From contig CAYOXI010000001.1 of NCBI GenBank assembly GCA_964407855.1, positions 41,128 through 105,127 of the forward strand: a stretch of 64,000 nt of DNA, written 5' to 3'. The position numbers and the translations under genes are program-made. Of this stretch, positions 35,273 through 44,023 are shown one piece after another (position 1 is the first letter of the stretch; each line of letters opens with the position of its first letter). The notes beneath the pieces are model-generated. The model ran no database searches and was not told where the DNA came from. It saw only the letters and a program-made list of their open reading frames with translations. The DNA comes from SHZI01 sp964407855 (GTDB lineage Bacteria > Pseudomonadota > Gammaproteobacteria > Steroidobacterales > GCA-2729495).

Positions 35273-35984
35273 GGTGGGTGTCCCCGGCGTCCGTCCCGTC
35301 CCGAAGCTCCGGCGCATAGCGATTGTCATCGCGGATTACCCGCGGGACCAGGGTCCGGGGTTCGATTGAGACCGGCTGGTAGACCACGCGGCCCTGCTCG
35401 GGGTCGTAGCGCACCTCGAGGTTGCCCGACAACGGGAAATCCTTCCGGAACGGATGGCCGATGAACCCGTAATCCGTGAGGATCCGGCGCAGGTCAGGGT
35501 GACCGTCAAACAGGATGCCGAAGAGGTCGAAAGCCTCCCGCTCATGCCAGTTTGCAGATGCCCAGACGCCCACGACGGAAGGCACGACTGGCGGGTTGCC
35601 GCTGCCGGTGTAGACCGTCAGTCGCAGGCGGACGTTGTTGCTGAGGGAGAGCAGGTGGTACACAACAGCGAACCGCCGCGGATCGAATTCGGCGGCGGGA
35701 TCACAGAGAATGGTGGCCTGGACCACGGCCCGGCTGAAACCCTCGCCGGTTGCGTCCTGCGTCTCCCACTCGCCCTGACCCCAGGTCAGGCGGTCCACGA
35801 CGCAGAGGTCAATGAGCTGGGAAAAATCGTAGGCCGGATCATCGCGGAGCATCGTCGCGATCGGGATCAGTTCACCCGCCGGGAGTTCAAAGCCGAGTTC
35901 GCCACAGGTGGAGGGAACCTGGGTCAGGGCGGGTCCGAATCGCCCGCCCAGGGCAGCGGCCAGTGCATCCAGTCGGGGGCTCAT
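35265..35984 (-). CDS. nuoC: NADH-quinone oxidoreductase subunit C
   Basis: 30-kDa peripheral-arm subunit packed against NuoD. 239 residues, with the family signature ANWHEREAFDLFGILFDGHPDLRRILTDYGF and the GHPFRKDFPLSG motif near the C-terminus. It overlaps nuoB by 4 nt. Confidence 0.97.
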   Translation of the reverse strand: MSPRLDALAAALGGRFGPALTQVPSTCGELGFELPAGELIPIATMLRDDPAYDFSQLIDLCVVDRLTWGQGEWETQDATGEGFSRAVVQATILCDPAAEFDPRRFAVVYHLLSLSNNVRLRLTVYTGSGNPPVVPSVVGVWASANWHEREAFDLFGILFDGHPDLRRILTDYGFIGHPFRKDFPLSGNLEVRYDPEQGRVVYQPVSIEPRTLVPRVIRDDNRYAPELRDGTDAGDTHRG

Positions 35985-36472
35985 CGGGCGATCGTATTCG
36001 TGCGGCGGATCTTGTTCTGCAGCTGGATGATGCCGTACAGGAGCGCTTCTGCAGTCGGTGGGCAGCCAGGCACATAGACATCAACGGGCACGATGCGGTC
36101 ACAACCGCGGACTACGGCATAGGAGTAATGGTAATAGCCTCCCCCGTTGGCGCAGGAACCCATCGAGATCACCCAGCGGGGTTCGGCCATCTGGTCGTAG
36201 ACCTTGCGCAGGGCCGGTGCCATCTTGTTGGTGAGCGTCCCCGCCACAATCATCACGTCAGACTGACGCGGGCTCGGTCGAAAGATCACGCCAAACCGAT
36301 CGAGGTCATAGCGGGCAGCGCCCGCATGCATCATCTCGACCGCACAGCAAGCCAGTCCGAACGTCATCGGCCAGAGTGATCCGGTGCGTGCCCAGTTGAT
36401 GAGGTCGTCAAGCTTCGTCACGACGAAGCCGCGATCCTGCAGCAGATCGGGGAGCGGCTCGGCTAATCCCAT
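35981..36472 (-). CDS. nuoB: NADH-quinone oxidoreductase subunit B (cluster N2)
   Basis: Holds the terminal 4Fe-4S cluster N2 that reduces quinone. 163 residues with the N2 ligands in GLACCAVEMM (tandem cysteines), GSCANGGG and VPGCPPT. The start is ATG 36472, overlapping the nuoA end by 10 nt. Confidence 0.97.
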   Translation of the reverse strand: MGLAEPLPDLLQDRGFVVTKLDDLINWARTGSLWPMTFGLACCAVEMMHAGAARYDLDRFGVIFRPSPRQSDVMIVAGTLTNKMAPALRKVYDQMAEPRWVISMGSCANGGGYYHYSYAVVRGCDRIVPVDVYVPGCPPTAEALLYGIIQLQNKIRRTNTIAR

Positions 36473-36819
36473 TCCAGGGCGCCCTTCTTCCACTCGTAGA
36501 CAAAGCCCACGACCAGGATGGCGAGGAATACTCCCATCGCCAGGATGCCGGTGACGCCGATCTCTTCAAGGGTGACAGCCCACGGGAACAGAAAGGCGAT
36601 CTCCAGATCGAACACGATAAACAGGATGGCCACCAGGTAGTAGCGGACATCGAACTTCATGCGGCTGTCTTCGAAGGCCTCGAAACCGCACTCGTAGGCA
36701 GAGAGCTTTTCCGGATACTTCCGGCCGCGCCCGATGAGAAAGCCCAGACCGAGGAGAATCAGCCCGATACCCAGTGCCACGCACAGGTAAACCAGCACGG
36801 GTACATAGTTGGTCAGCAC
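36463..36819 (-). CDS. nuoA: NADH-quinone oxidoreductase subunit A
   Basis: Small membrane subunit next to NuoH. 118 residues, three transmembrane helices, with YECGFEAFEDSRMKFDVRYY as signature. The start is GTG 36819 with AAGGAG about 6 nt upstream. It is the first gene of the operon; tRNA-Leu and secG lie upstream on the same strand, with only 64 bp between the tRNA 3' end and nuoA. Confidence 0.97.
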   Translation of the reverse strand: MLTNYVPVLVYLCVALGIGLILLGLGFLIGRGRKYPEKLSAYECGFEAFEDSRMKFDVRYYLVAILFIVFDLEIAFLFPWAVTLEEIGVTGILAMGVFLAILVVGFVYEWKKGALEWD

Positions 36820-36883
36820 GGGTGCTCCTTCAACCCTGGACGGCTGCGCGGCCTGCGCGCGCGGGACTCAAACAACATACTGG

Positions 36884-36968
36884 TGGTGCCGACGGTGAGA
36901 CTCGAACTCACACGGCTTGCGCCGCCGCCCCCTCAAGACGGTGTGTCTACCAATTCCACCACGTCGGC
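36884..36968 (-). tRNA. tRNA-Leu (anticodon GAG)
   Basis: An 85-nt class II tRNA gene with encoded CCA. The acceptor stem GCCGACG/CGTCGGC is perfect. The anticodon stem CCGTC/GGCGG encloses TTGAGGG, giving anticodon GAG (reads CUC and CUU). The long variable arm GCGGCGCAAGCCGT is typical of leucine tRNAs. Confidence 0.95.
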
Positions 36969-36985
36969 TTTAGTCGATCAATCAG

Positions 36986-37396
36986 CTACTCAGCCGGCGC
37001 CGCCGGAGTCGGCATGGCCGGCAAGCCGGCCGCCGGATCTGCCGGACCGGGAACCGCGGCGGGGGTGCCGGGGGCAGTCCCGGTCAGCTCGGGCATGCCC
37101 GTCACCACCGGTGCTGTTGCCGACGGCACGGCATCAAGGAGGCTCGGCGGCACCTGGCGCTGGGAACCGAGGTAGGCGAGGCCCAGGCTGGTTGCGAAAA
37201 AGAAGGACGCCAGTACGGCTGTCGAGCGGGACAGGAAGTTGGCCGAACCGCGCGCACCGAAAACCGTGCCCGATGCCCCCGCACCGAATGCGGCTCCGGC
37301 ATCAGCCCCCTTGCCACGCTGCATAAGAACGAGACCGACGATCAGAGCGGCTATGAGTACGTGGATCACCAGGATGATGGTATGAAAGGTCGTCAT
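36986..37396 (-). CDS. secG: Preprotein translocase subunit SecG
   Basis: Accessory inner-membrane subunit of the SecYEG channel. 136 residues from ATG 37396: a first transmembrane helix (TIILVIHVLIAALIVGLVLMQ), the conserved GKGADAGAAFGAGASGTVFG loop, a second helix, then a Pro/Ala-rich C-terminal tail of about 55 residues that is longer than in E. coli. Its ATG overlaps the tpiA stop by 4 nt. Confidence 0.95.
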   Translation of the reverse strand: MTTFHTIILVIHVLIAALIVGLVLMQRGKGADAGAAFGAGASGTVFGARGSANFLSRSTAVLASFFFATSLGLAYLGSQRQVPPSLLDAVPSATAPVVTGMPELTGTAPGTPAAVPGPADPAAGLPAMPTPAAPAE

Positions 37397-38154
37397 TGGC
37401 CAGTCGCCGCCCTGCAAATGCTCAAAAACTCGGCGGCCAGCAATGCAGCGCCACCAATCAATCCGCCGTCGATGTCCTGCATCGCGAAGAGGTCCTTCGC
37501 GTTGGATGCCTTGACGCTGCCCCCGTACAGGAGCCGAATTTCGTCCGCCATTCTAGCATCGCGACGCGCCAGGGTGGCCCGGATCTCCCGGTGTACGTCC
37601 TGGGCCTGGGCGGGTGTCGCGGTGCGTCCCGTGCCGATCGCCCACACGGGTTCATAGGCGATCAGGGCCCCGCGGAACCGGTCGGGATCAACAGCGGCGA
37701 GCACCGCCCCCAGCTGGCGGTTGACTACCGCCAGCGTCTGGCCGGATTCACGCTCCTCGAGTGTCTCGCCTACGCACAGGATCGGACGCAGGCCGGCAGC
37801 CAGGGCCGCAAGCACCTTGAGGCTGACGAGCTCGTCCGTATCACCAAACAGCGCCCGTCGCTCGGAATGGCCGATTATCGCGAAGTCACAGCCGACGTCG
37901 CGCAGCATTGGCGCGGAAACCTCTCCGGTGAACGCGCCGGACTCCTGGGCTGCGAGGTCCTGGGCGCCGACCCTTGCCCGGCCGGCAGTAGCAGCCGAGA
38001 CCTCAGCCAGATAGACGAACGGGGGACACAGCACGACGTCCACGCCGGCCTCAGCCGGCAGGCCATCCAGGATGGCCGACACGAGGGACCGGTTTGCTGA
38101 CCGGCTGCCGTTCAACTTCCAGTTGCCGGCAACGAGTGGCCGCCTGTTTGCCAT
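37393..38154 (-). CDS. tpiA: Triosephosphate isomerase
   Basis: Interconverts dihydroxyacetone phosphate and glyceraldehyde-3-phosphate in glycolysis and gluconeogenesis. 253 residues: GNWKLNGS at the N-terminus with the catalytic Lys, GHSERR with the catalytic His, AYEPVWAIGTGR with the catalytic Glu, and the LLYGGSVKASNAKDL phosphate loop. It lies between glmM and secG as in many gammaproteobacteria. Confidence 0.97.
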   Translation of the reverse strand: MANRRPLVAGNWKLNGSRSANRSLVSAILDGLPAEAGVDVVLCPPFVYLAEVSAATAGRARVGAQDLAAQESGAFTGEVSAPMLRDVGCDFAIIGHSERRALFGDTDELVSLKVLAALAAGLRPILCVGETLEERESGQTLAVVNRQLGAVLAAVDPDRFRGALIAYEPVWAIGTGRTATPAQAQDVHREIRATLARRDARMADEIRLLYGGSVKASNAKDLFAMQDIDGGLIGGAALLAAEFLSICRAATGQ

Positions 38155-38248
38155 GATTCCAGGCCGGGGAGCCCGCAGAAAAGACGGCGCAGGTTAGCGT
38201 TGTTACCGGTGGAAAGCAACGCAACAGATCGGTGCCTGCTCCGGAAAA

Positions 38249-39586
38249 TCAGGCGGCGGCGCTGTTCCGCACGGTGGCGGCCAGCTCGTCGACCAGCTGC
38301 TCCACCTCAGCCTGATCGACCCCCTCCACCATCACCCGGACGACGGGCTCGGTACCTGATGCCCGGAGCACGACGCGCCCGCGGCCAGCCAGCTGCGCCT
38401 CGGCACGGTGGATCGCGGTGCGCACCGGCAGGCAGGCGTCGAGGTCGATGCGCTCCCGGACGCGGACGTTGACCAGTCGTTGCGGATAACGCTGCATGCC
38501 GGCTACCAGGTCGGCCAGCGTGCGGCCGGATTCCCGGATTACAGCTAGCACCTGCAGGGCGCTGATCAGCCCGTCACCGGTGGTCGTCTTGTCGAGGCAC
38601 AACAAGTGCCCGGAGGTCTCCCCTCCAAGCCGGCCGCCGGTTTCGCGCAGCATTTCGAGGACATAGCGATCGCCAACTTTGGCCCGGAGGAAGGCGACGC
38701 CCAGCTCGCCAAGGCTGCGCTCCAGGCCGAAGTTGCTCATCAGCGTACCTACCACCGGTCCGGTCAGCTCTCCCTTGCGATGCAGAGCGCTGGCGAGGAT
38801 CCACAACAGCTGATCGCCGTCAATCAGGTTCCCCTCGTGATCAACCATCAGGACCCGATCGCCGTCGCCATCCAGCGCGATGCCCAGGTCGGCACGCACA
38901 CCCGTCGTTGTCAGGCGCAGGAGTTCGGGCCTGGTGGAACCGCAACCGTCATTGATGTTCCTGCCATTGGGGGAGCACCCGATCGGGACGATCTCGGCGC
39001 CCAGCTGGGACAGGACCCGGGGCGCGACCTTATAGGCGGCCCCATGTGAACAGTCGATCACGACCTTGAGCGAATCCAGGCGGAAATCCGCGGGTACTGT
39101 CGAGATGCAGAATGCCTGGTAGGCACCAAGAGCGGTTTCGACACGGGTGGCCTTGCCGAGGAGGCCCGACTCCCGGGTGATCGCGGGTTCCACCAGCCGG
39201 TCCTCAATGGCTGACTCGACATCATCCGAGAGCTTGCCGCCCTCCCGATCGAAGAACTTGATGCCATTGTCCTCGAAGAGGTTGTGGGAGGCACTGATCA
39301 CGACTCCGAGGTCGGCGCCGAGCGTACGGGTCAGGTAAGCAATCCCGGGTGTGGGCATGGGACCCACCAGCAGGACATCCATGCCGGCGGCCACGAATCC
39401 CGCCTCCAGGGCAGACTCGAACATGTAGCCCGACACCCGGGTGTCCTTGCCGATGAGGACCTTCCCACCCGCCGGGGCCAGCACCCGGGCGGCAGCGCTG
39501 GCCAGGCGCAGGGCAAATTCGGCCGTCATGGGATGTTCACCCACGCGGCCGCGAATTCCGTCGGTCCCGAACAACTGCCTGCTCAT
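38249..39586 (-). CDS. glmM: Phosphoglucosamine mutase
   Basis: Converts glucosamine-6-phosphate to glucosamine-1-phosphate for UDP-GlcNAc, the precursor of peptidoglycan and LPS. 445 residues. The phosphoserine motif VVISASHNLFEDNGIKFF (near 100), the metal loop DGDGDRV and the C-terminal phosphate-binding RASGTEPVVRVM are all present. Its start overlaps the folP stop by 4 nt. Confidence 0.97.
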   Translation of the reverse strand: MSRQLFGTDGIRGRVGEHPMTAEFALRLASAAARVLAPAGGKVLIGKDTRVSGYMFESALEAGFVAAGMDVLLVGPMPTPGIAYLTRTLGADLGVVISASHNLFEDNGIKFFDREGGKLSDDVESAIEDRLVEPAITRESGLLGKATRVETALGAYQAFCISTVPADFRLDSLKVVIDCSHGAAYKVAPRVLSQLGAEIVPIGCSPNGRNINDGCGSTRPELLRLTTTGVRADLGIALDGDGDRVLMVDHEGNLIDGDQLLWILASALHRKGELTGPVVGTLMSNFGLERSLGELGVAFLRAKVGDRYVLEMLRETGGRLGGETSGHLLCLDKTTTGDGLISALQVLAVIRESGRTLADLVAGMQRYPQRLVNVRVRERIDLDACLPVRTAIHRAEAQLAGRGRVVLRASGTEPVVRVMVEGVDQAEVEQLVDELAATVRNSAAA

Positions 39587-40425
39587 GCCTTCCCTTCCAG
39601 TGCGTCCATGATCCGGAACGCTTGTACCGTCTCGGCCACGTCATGCACACGGACGATCCGTGCGCCCCGGGTCCGGGCCGCCAGCGCGAGCGCCAGACTG
39701 CCGGCGAGCCGGAACTCCGGCGGCGCGGACGGCGACGGGCCAAGCAGACAGGCAATCAGTGACTTGCGGGACAGGCCTACCAGTACCGGAAATCCGGCAG
39801 CCACCAGGCCACCAAGGTCACGCAACAGAGCGAGATTGTGCGTCGCTGATTTTCCGAAGCCGAAGCCGGGGTCGAGTATAAGCGCATCCCGGGCAATGCC
39901 TGCTGCGACGCAATGCCCCGCCCGTTCCAGCAGGTATGCACGCACCTCGGAGACGACGTCATCGTAGGCGGGGGACGTCTGCATGGTGCGGGGTTCCCCC
40001 TGCATGTGCATCAGGCATACCGGAACCTTCGCCTCGACGGCAGCCTCAAGGGCACCGGGCCGTGTCAGGGCGCGCACATCGTTCAGCATATCGGCACCGG
40101 CCGCAACGGCGGCGCGCATGACCAGCGGTTCACTGGTATCCACGGAAATCAGAAGGTCAGAATGCCGGCGGAGAGCACTGATTACCGGCAATACACGGGC
40201 CATCTCCTCGTCCGCGCCAGGCGGGATCGCGCCGGGACGGGTGGACTCCCCCCCAATGTCAACCAGATCTGCACCAGCCCTGACCATCGCGAGACCGTGC
40301 TCGATGGCACGGTCCGGACTGCGGAACAGACCACCGTCCGAAAAGGAATCAGGTGTGACATTGAGGATGCCCATTACCAGGCAGCGGTCGGGCAGAACGC
40401 GGCGGGGAAACAGCGAATATCCCAT
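39583..40425 (-). CDS. folP: Dihydropteroate synthase
   Basis: Condenses p-aminobenzoate with dihydropterin pyrophosphate in folate synthesis; the sulfonamide target. 280 residues with MGILNVTPDSFSDGG, DIGGESTRPGA and a C-terminal RVHDVAETVQAF; LDPGFGFGKSATHNL is the pterin-site loop. It lies 62 nt after ftsH. Confidence 0.97.
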   Translation of the reverse strand: MGYSLFPRRVLPDRCLVMGILNVTPDSFSDGGLFRSPDRAIEHGLAMVRAGADLVDIGGESTRPGAIPPGADEEMARVLPVISALRRHSDLLISVDTSEPLVMRAAVAAGADMLNDVRALTRPGALEAAVEAKVPVCLMHMQGEPRTMQTSPAYDDVVSEVRAYLLERAGHCVAAGIARDALILDPGFGFGKSATHNLALLRDLGGLVAAGFPVLVGLSRKSLIACLLGPSPSAPPEFRLAGSLALALAARTRGARIVRVHDVAETVQAFRIMDALEGKA

Positions 40426-40487
40426 AGCGCGTGACAGGTGACGCCGGAAGTCACAGGCCCGCGCCGATGCGCGGGCCTGGCTACTGA

Positions 40488-42446
40488 CTAGGTGCGGGTA
40501 CGATGCTGGCTGGCCGGCTCGCCAATACCGGGTTCCCCGGGCGTGGGCTTCGGGCCACCATAGTTGCTGCCGGGAGCCGAACCGGATCCGGAACTGTCCC
40601 AGCCCTCCGGCGGACGGGGCTCCTTGCCGGCCATGATGTCCCGGATCTGGGACTCGTCAATCGTCTCAAACTTGATCAACGCGTCGGCCATCACGTGCAG
40701 ATGATCGACGTTCCGGGTCAGGATGTCGGAGGCCAGCTGGTAATTACTGTCGATGATCTTGCGCACTTCCTCGTCGATCGCGTGGATCGTGACATCCGAA
40801 ACCTGCTTGTGCTGGGTTACCGTCCGGCCCAGGAATACTTCGCCATCCTCCTCGGTGTAGGTCAGTGGGCCAAGGCGATCGGAGAGTCCCCATTTGGTGA
40901 CCATATTGCGGGCGATATCCGTTGCGCGCTCAATGTCATTGGACGCACCGGTGGTGACGGCATCTGGCCCAAAGATAATCTCTTCGGCAATACGCCCGCC
41001 GAACAGACTCGCGATCTGGCTGTTGAGCCGGCGCTTGCTGTAGCTGTACCTGTCCTCTTCTGGCAGGAACATGGTTACGCCAAGAGCCCGGCCCCGGGGG
41101 ATGATCGTGACCTTGTAAACGGGATCATGATCCGGAACCGACAGGCCGACTATCGCGTGTCCTGCCTCGTGGTAGGCAGTGAGCCGGCGCTCGGACTCGT
41201 TCATCACCATGGACCGCCGTTCGGCGCCCATCATGATCTTGTCCTTGGCCTTCTCGAACTCCTCCATCGTTACGGTGCGACGGTTGGCGCGGGCGGCAAA
41301 CAGCGCCGCCTCGTTAACCAGGTTTGCGAGGTCTGCGCCGGAGAATCCCGGCGTGCCACGCGCGATGATGCCGGGCCGTACATCATCCGCCATTGGCACC
41401 TTGCGCATGTGAACCTTCAGGATCTGCTCCCGGCCACGCACATCCGGCAACGGCACCACGACCTGCCGGTCAAAGCGGCCTGGCCTAAGCAGTGCCGGGT
41501 CGAGAACGTCAGGCCTGTTGGTGGCCGCGATGACGATGATGCCCTCGTTGCCTTCGAAGCCGTCCATTTCGACCAGCAACTGGTTCAGTGTCTGTTCGCG
41601 CTCGTCATGTCCACCACCGAGGCCGGCACCACGATGGCGACCGACTGCATCGATCTCGTCGATGAAGATGATGCAGGGCGCGTGTTTCTTGGCCTGCTCG
41701 AACATGTCGCGGACACGGGAGGCGCCGACACCAACGAACATCTCGACAAAGTCGGAACCCGAGATCGTAAAGAACGGCACCTTGGCTTCGCCGGCGATGG
41801 CTCGGGCCAGCAGCGTCTTGCCGGTTCCGGGCGACCCGACCATCAGCACCCCCTTCGGGATCTTGCCCCCGAGGCGCTGGAACTTGGCCGGATCCTTGAG
41901 GAAGTCGACAATCTCCGATACCTCCTCCTTGGCTTCCTCGACACCAGCCACGTCGACAAAGGTGATCTTGACCTGATCCTCGCCCAGCAGGCGGGCGCGA
42001 CTCTTGCCGAAGGACATGGCGCCACGGCCGCCGGCTCCGCCCTGCATCTGGCGCATGAAGTACACCCAGACGCCGATCAGCAGCAGCACCGGGAACGAGT
42101 TGATGAACAGGCTGACAAGAATGTTCTGCCCCCTCGGCGCACTGGCACTGATCCGGACGTTGTAGCGCTTCAGTTCGCCAATCAGGGCCGTGTTGTCGGT
42201 CTCGGGGCTGTAGGTGGTAAAGCGCTCGCCGGACTGGCGGGTACCGCGAATCGTGTCGCCCTCGAAGACCACCTGGCTGATCTGGCCGGTGGCGACCATG
42301 TCAAGGAATTCGGAGTACTCGACACCAACCTGCTGGCGCTCGCCCGTACCGAAACTGTTGAAGACCGTCAGCAGCACGATGGCGATGACAATCCACAGGA
42401 TGATGTTCTTGGCCAGGTCATTCAGCACAGGGTTTCTGCCTCTCAT
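40488..42446 (-). CDS. ftsH: ATP-dependent zinc metalloprotease FtsH
   Basis: Membrane-anchored AAA+ protease for quality control and regulated turnover (in E. coli of sigma-32 and LpxC). 652 residues: two transmembrane helices (about 14-30 and 112-130) around a periplasmic domain, Walker A GSPGTGKT at 204-211, Walker B IIFIDEID, second region of homology, and zinc site HEAGH near 425. The Walker A has Ser where most FtsH have Pro. A GTG at 42428 with AGAGG upstream is a credible alternative start, giving MLNDLAKN. Confidence 0.96.
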   Translation of the reverse strand: MRGRNPVLNDLAKNIILWIVIAIVLLTVFNSFGTGERQQVGVEYSEFLDMVATGQISQVVFEGDTIRGTRQSGERFTTYSPETDNTALIGELKRYNVRISASAPRGQNILVSLFINSFPVLLLIGVWVYFMRQMQGGAGGRGAMSFGKSRARLLGEDQVKITFVDVAGVEEAKEEVSEIVDFLKDPAKFQRLGGKIPKGVLMVGSPGTGKTLLARAIAGEAKVPFFTISGSDFVEMFVGVGASRVRDMFEQAKKHAPCIIFIDEIDAVGRHRGAGLGGGHDEREQTLNQLLVEMDGFEGNEGIIVIAATNRPDVLDPALLRPGRFDRQVVVPLPDVRGREQILKVHMRKVPMADDVRPGIIARGTPGFSGADLANLVNEAALFAARANRRTVTMEEFEKAKDKIMMGAERRSMVMNESERRLTAYHEAGHAIVGLSVPDHDPVYKVTIIPRGRALGVTMFLPEEDRYSYSKRRLNSQIASLFGGRIAEEIIFGPDAVTTGASNDIERATDIARNMVTKWGLSDRLGPLTYTEEDGEVFLGRTVTQHKQVSDVTIHAIDEEVRKIIDSNYQLASDILTRNVDHLHVMADALIKFETIDESQIRDIMAGKEPRPPEGWDSSGSGSAPGSNYGGPKPTPGEPGIGEPASQHRTRT

Positions 42447-42546
42447 GAATCCATTCGCGCAAACCGGCTGGTCAGATTAGCGGGGAATGCTGCCGGGACG
42501 CATTGCGGGTCGTCAAAATGTCGTCATTGCGTGCACTTGGACCCTA

Positions 42547-43167
42547 CTATAACCGGAAGTTTCCTGCCACCAGATAAGTCTCCCGGTTACCCGCCCGCGA
42601 TGCCGCCGGCTTGCGCATCCGGAGTGCTCCGAAACGGCTGCGTTGCGCGGTCACGTACTCCTGGAAACCCTCGCCCTGAAACAGCTTTACCACCAGACTC
42701 CCGCCCGGCCGGAGGACCTGGGTCGCAAAGTCAGCGGCCAGTTCCGCGAGGTGCATGGCCCGGGGCTGATCCACCGCCCGCGTACCACTCATATTGGGGG
42801 CCATGTCCGAAAGGACAAGGTCCACACGCTCCCCGGCCAGCACGTCCCGCAGGGCATTCAGCGTAGCCTCCTCCCGGAAATCCCCCTGGATGAACGTCAC
42901 GCCGGGCAGGGACTCCATGGGCAGCAGGTCAACCGCCACCACCCGTCCCCGCGGACCTGCCTCGGCAACCGCAAACTGGCTCCAGGCGCCGGGCGCTGCC
43001 CCGAGGTCGACCACGACCGCACCGGGCCGGATCAGCCGGTTGCGGCCCTGGATCTCGGCCAGCTTGAACACGGCCCGGGACCGCCAGCCTTCCTCATGAG
43101 CCTTGCGTACATAAGGGTCCCTGGCCTGCCTGGCCTTCCATCGGGCGCTGGAAAAGCTTCTCGACAT
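42547..43167 (-). CDS. rlmE: 23S rRNA (uridine-2'-O)-methyltransferase RlmE
   Basis: Methylates U2552 of 23S rRNA in the late 50S subunit (also called FtsJ/RrmJ). 206 residues with the SAM motif VVDLGAAPGAWSQ, the acidic DLVLSDMAPNMSG motif, and catalytic lysines in the N-terminal FKLAEI and C-terminal SLVVKLFQG regions. It lies 100 bp upstream of ftsH and is divergent from yhbY, a conserved neighbourhood. Confidence 0.97.
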   Translation of the reverse strand: MSRSFSSARWKARQARDPYVRKAHEEGWRSRAVFKLAEIQGRNRLIRPGAVVVDLGAAPGAWSQFAVAEAGPRGRVVAVDLLPMESLPGVTFIQGDFREEATLNALRDVLAGERVDLVLSDMAPNMSGTRAVDQPRAMHLAELAADFATQVLRPGGSLVVKLFQGEGFQEYVTAQRSRFGALRMRKPAASRAGNRETYLVAGNFRL

Positions 43168-43227
43168 CAGGCCGGGAGCCCGGCAGGCAATCCGGCCGGC
43201 GGCAGGGCCGGGCTATACTCCGGCACC

Positions 43228-43560
43228 ATGGCAGCCCCCGCGGCAAAACTCACCGAGCAGCAGCGCAGGCATCTGCGGGGACTCGCCCACGCGCTGCATC
43301 CGGTGGCACGCCTGGGTTCCGCGGGCATCACCGCTGCCTTCCTGACAGAGCTTGAGGCGCAGCTTGCCCACCACGAACTGGTCAAGATCAGGGTCGCGGG
43401 CGGTGACCGGGAGGCACGCAGACTGGCCATAGCCGGGATTGTAGACCGCACCGGGGCCACCCTGATCGCGCGGATTGGCAACGTCGCGGTGCTCTACCGG
43501 GTGTCCCCGGAGGAACCCCGGCTTGCCCTGCCGGCCGGCCAGACCGCTACTGGTAGGTGA
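43228..43560 (+). CDS. yhbY: Ribosome assembly RNA-binding protein YhbY
   Basis: CRM-domain protein that binds pre-50S particles. 110 residues starting at ATG 43228: LTEQQRRHLRGLAHALHPVARLG, a GITAAFLTELEAQLAHHELVKI stretch and a GATLIARIGNVAVLYR end. The longer open frame from 42643 is antisense to rlmE. It is divergent from rlmE (60 bp apart), and its 3' end overlaps the convergent greA by 14 bp. Confidence 0.93.
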   Translation: MAAPAAKLTEQQRRHLRGLAHALHPVARLGSAGITAAFLTELEAQLAHHELVKIRVAGGDREARRLAIAGIVDRTGATLIARIGNVAVLYRVSPEEPRLALPAGQTATGR

Positions 43561-44023
43561 TGACAACGATCTCGAGGTTCTTTTCGCCCCCCGGAACGGC
43601 AAAGCTGGCCACGTCGCCCTCTTCCTTGCCGATCAGGGCCCGGGCCAGCGGGGAAGATATTGAAATGAGCCCGGTCTTCATGTCCGCCTCGTACTCGCCG
43701 ACGATCTGATAGCGCACCTGCCTGCCGTCCTCTTCGTCAATCAGGCTGACGGTCGCGCCAAAAACCACCCTGGTGGTCCCAACCAGGCGTGCCACATCGA
43801 TGATCTCGGCGTTCGACAACTGGGATTCCAGCTCCCGGATGCGGCCCTCGATGAAGCCCTGCTCCTCCTTGGCGGCGTGATACTCGGCGTTCTCCTTGAG
43901 ATCGCCGTGGCCGCGTGCTTCGGCAATGGCCCGGATCACACGCGGACGGGATTCCGATTTCAGACGCCGGATCTCCTCGCGCATCTTCTCGGCGCCACGA
44001 ATGGTCAACGGAACCCTTTTCAC
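43547..44023 (-). CDS. greA: Transcription elongation factor GreA
   Basis: Rescues backtracked RNA polymerase by stimulating transcript cleavage. 158 residues: an N-terminal coiled coil with the acidic tip (ARGHGDLKENAEYHAAKEEQ) and a C-terminal globular FKBP-like domain (SPLARALIGKEEGDVASF). It overlaps the carB stop by 4 nt. Confidence 0.97.
   Translation of the reverse strand: MKRVPLTIRGAEKMREEIRRLKSESRPRVIRAIAEARGHGDLKENAEYHAAKEEQGFIEGRIRELESQLSNAEIIDVARLVGTTRVVFGATVSLIDEEDGRQVRYQIVGEYEADMKTGLISISSPLARALIGKEEGDVASFAVPGGEKNLEIVVITYQ

Noticed and set aside
40503..42866. 787-codon open frame on the plus strand
   Set aside because: It lies antisense to ftsH and rlmE, which have full family motifs; it is a GC-rich third-position artefact with no recognisable domain.
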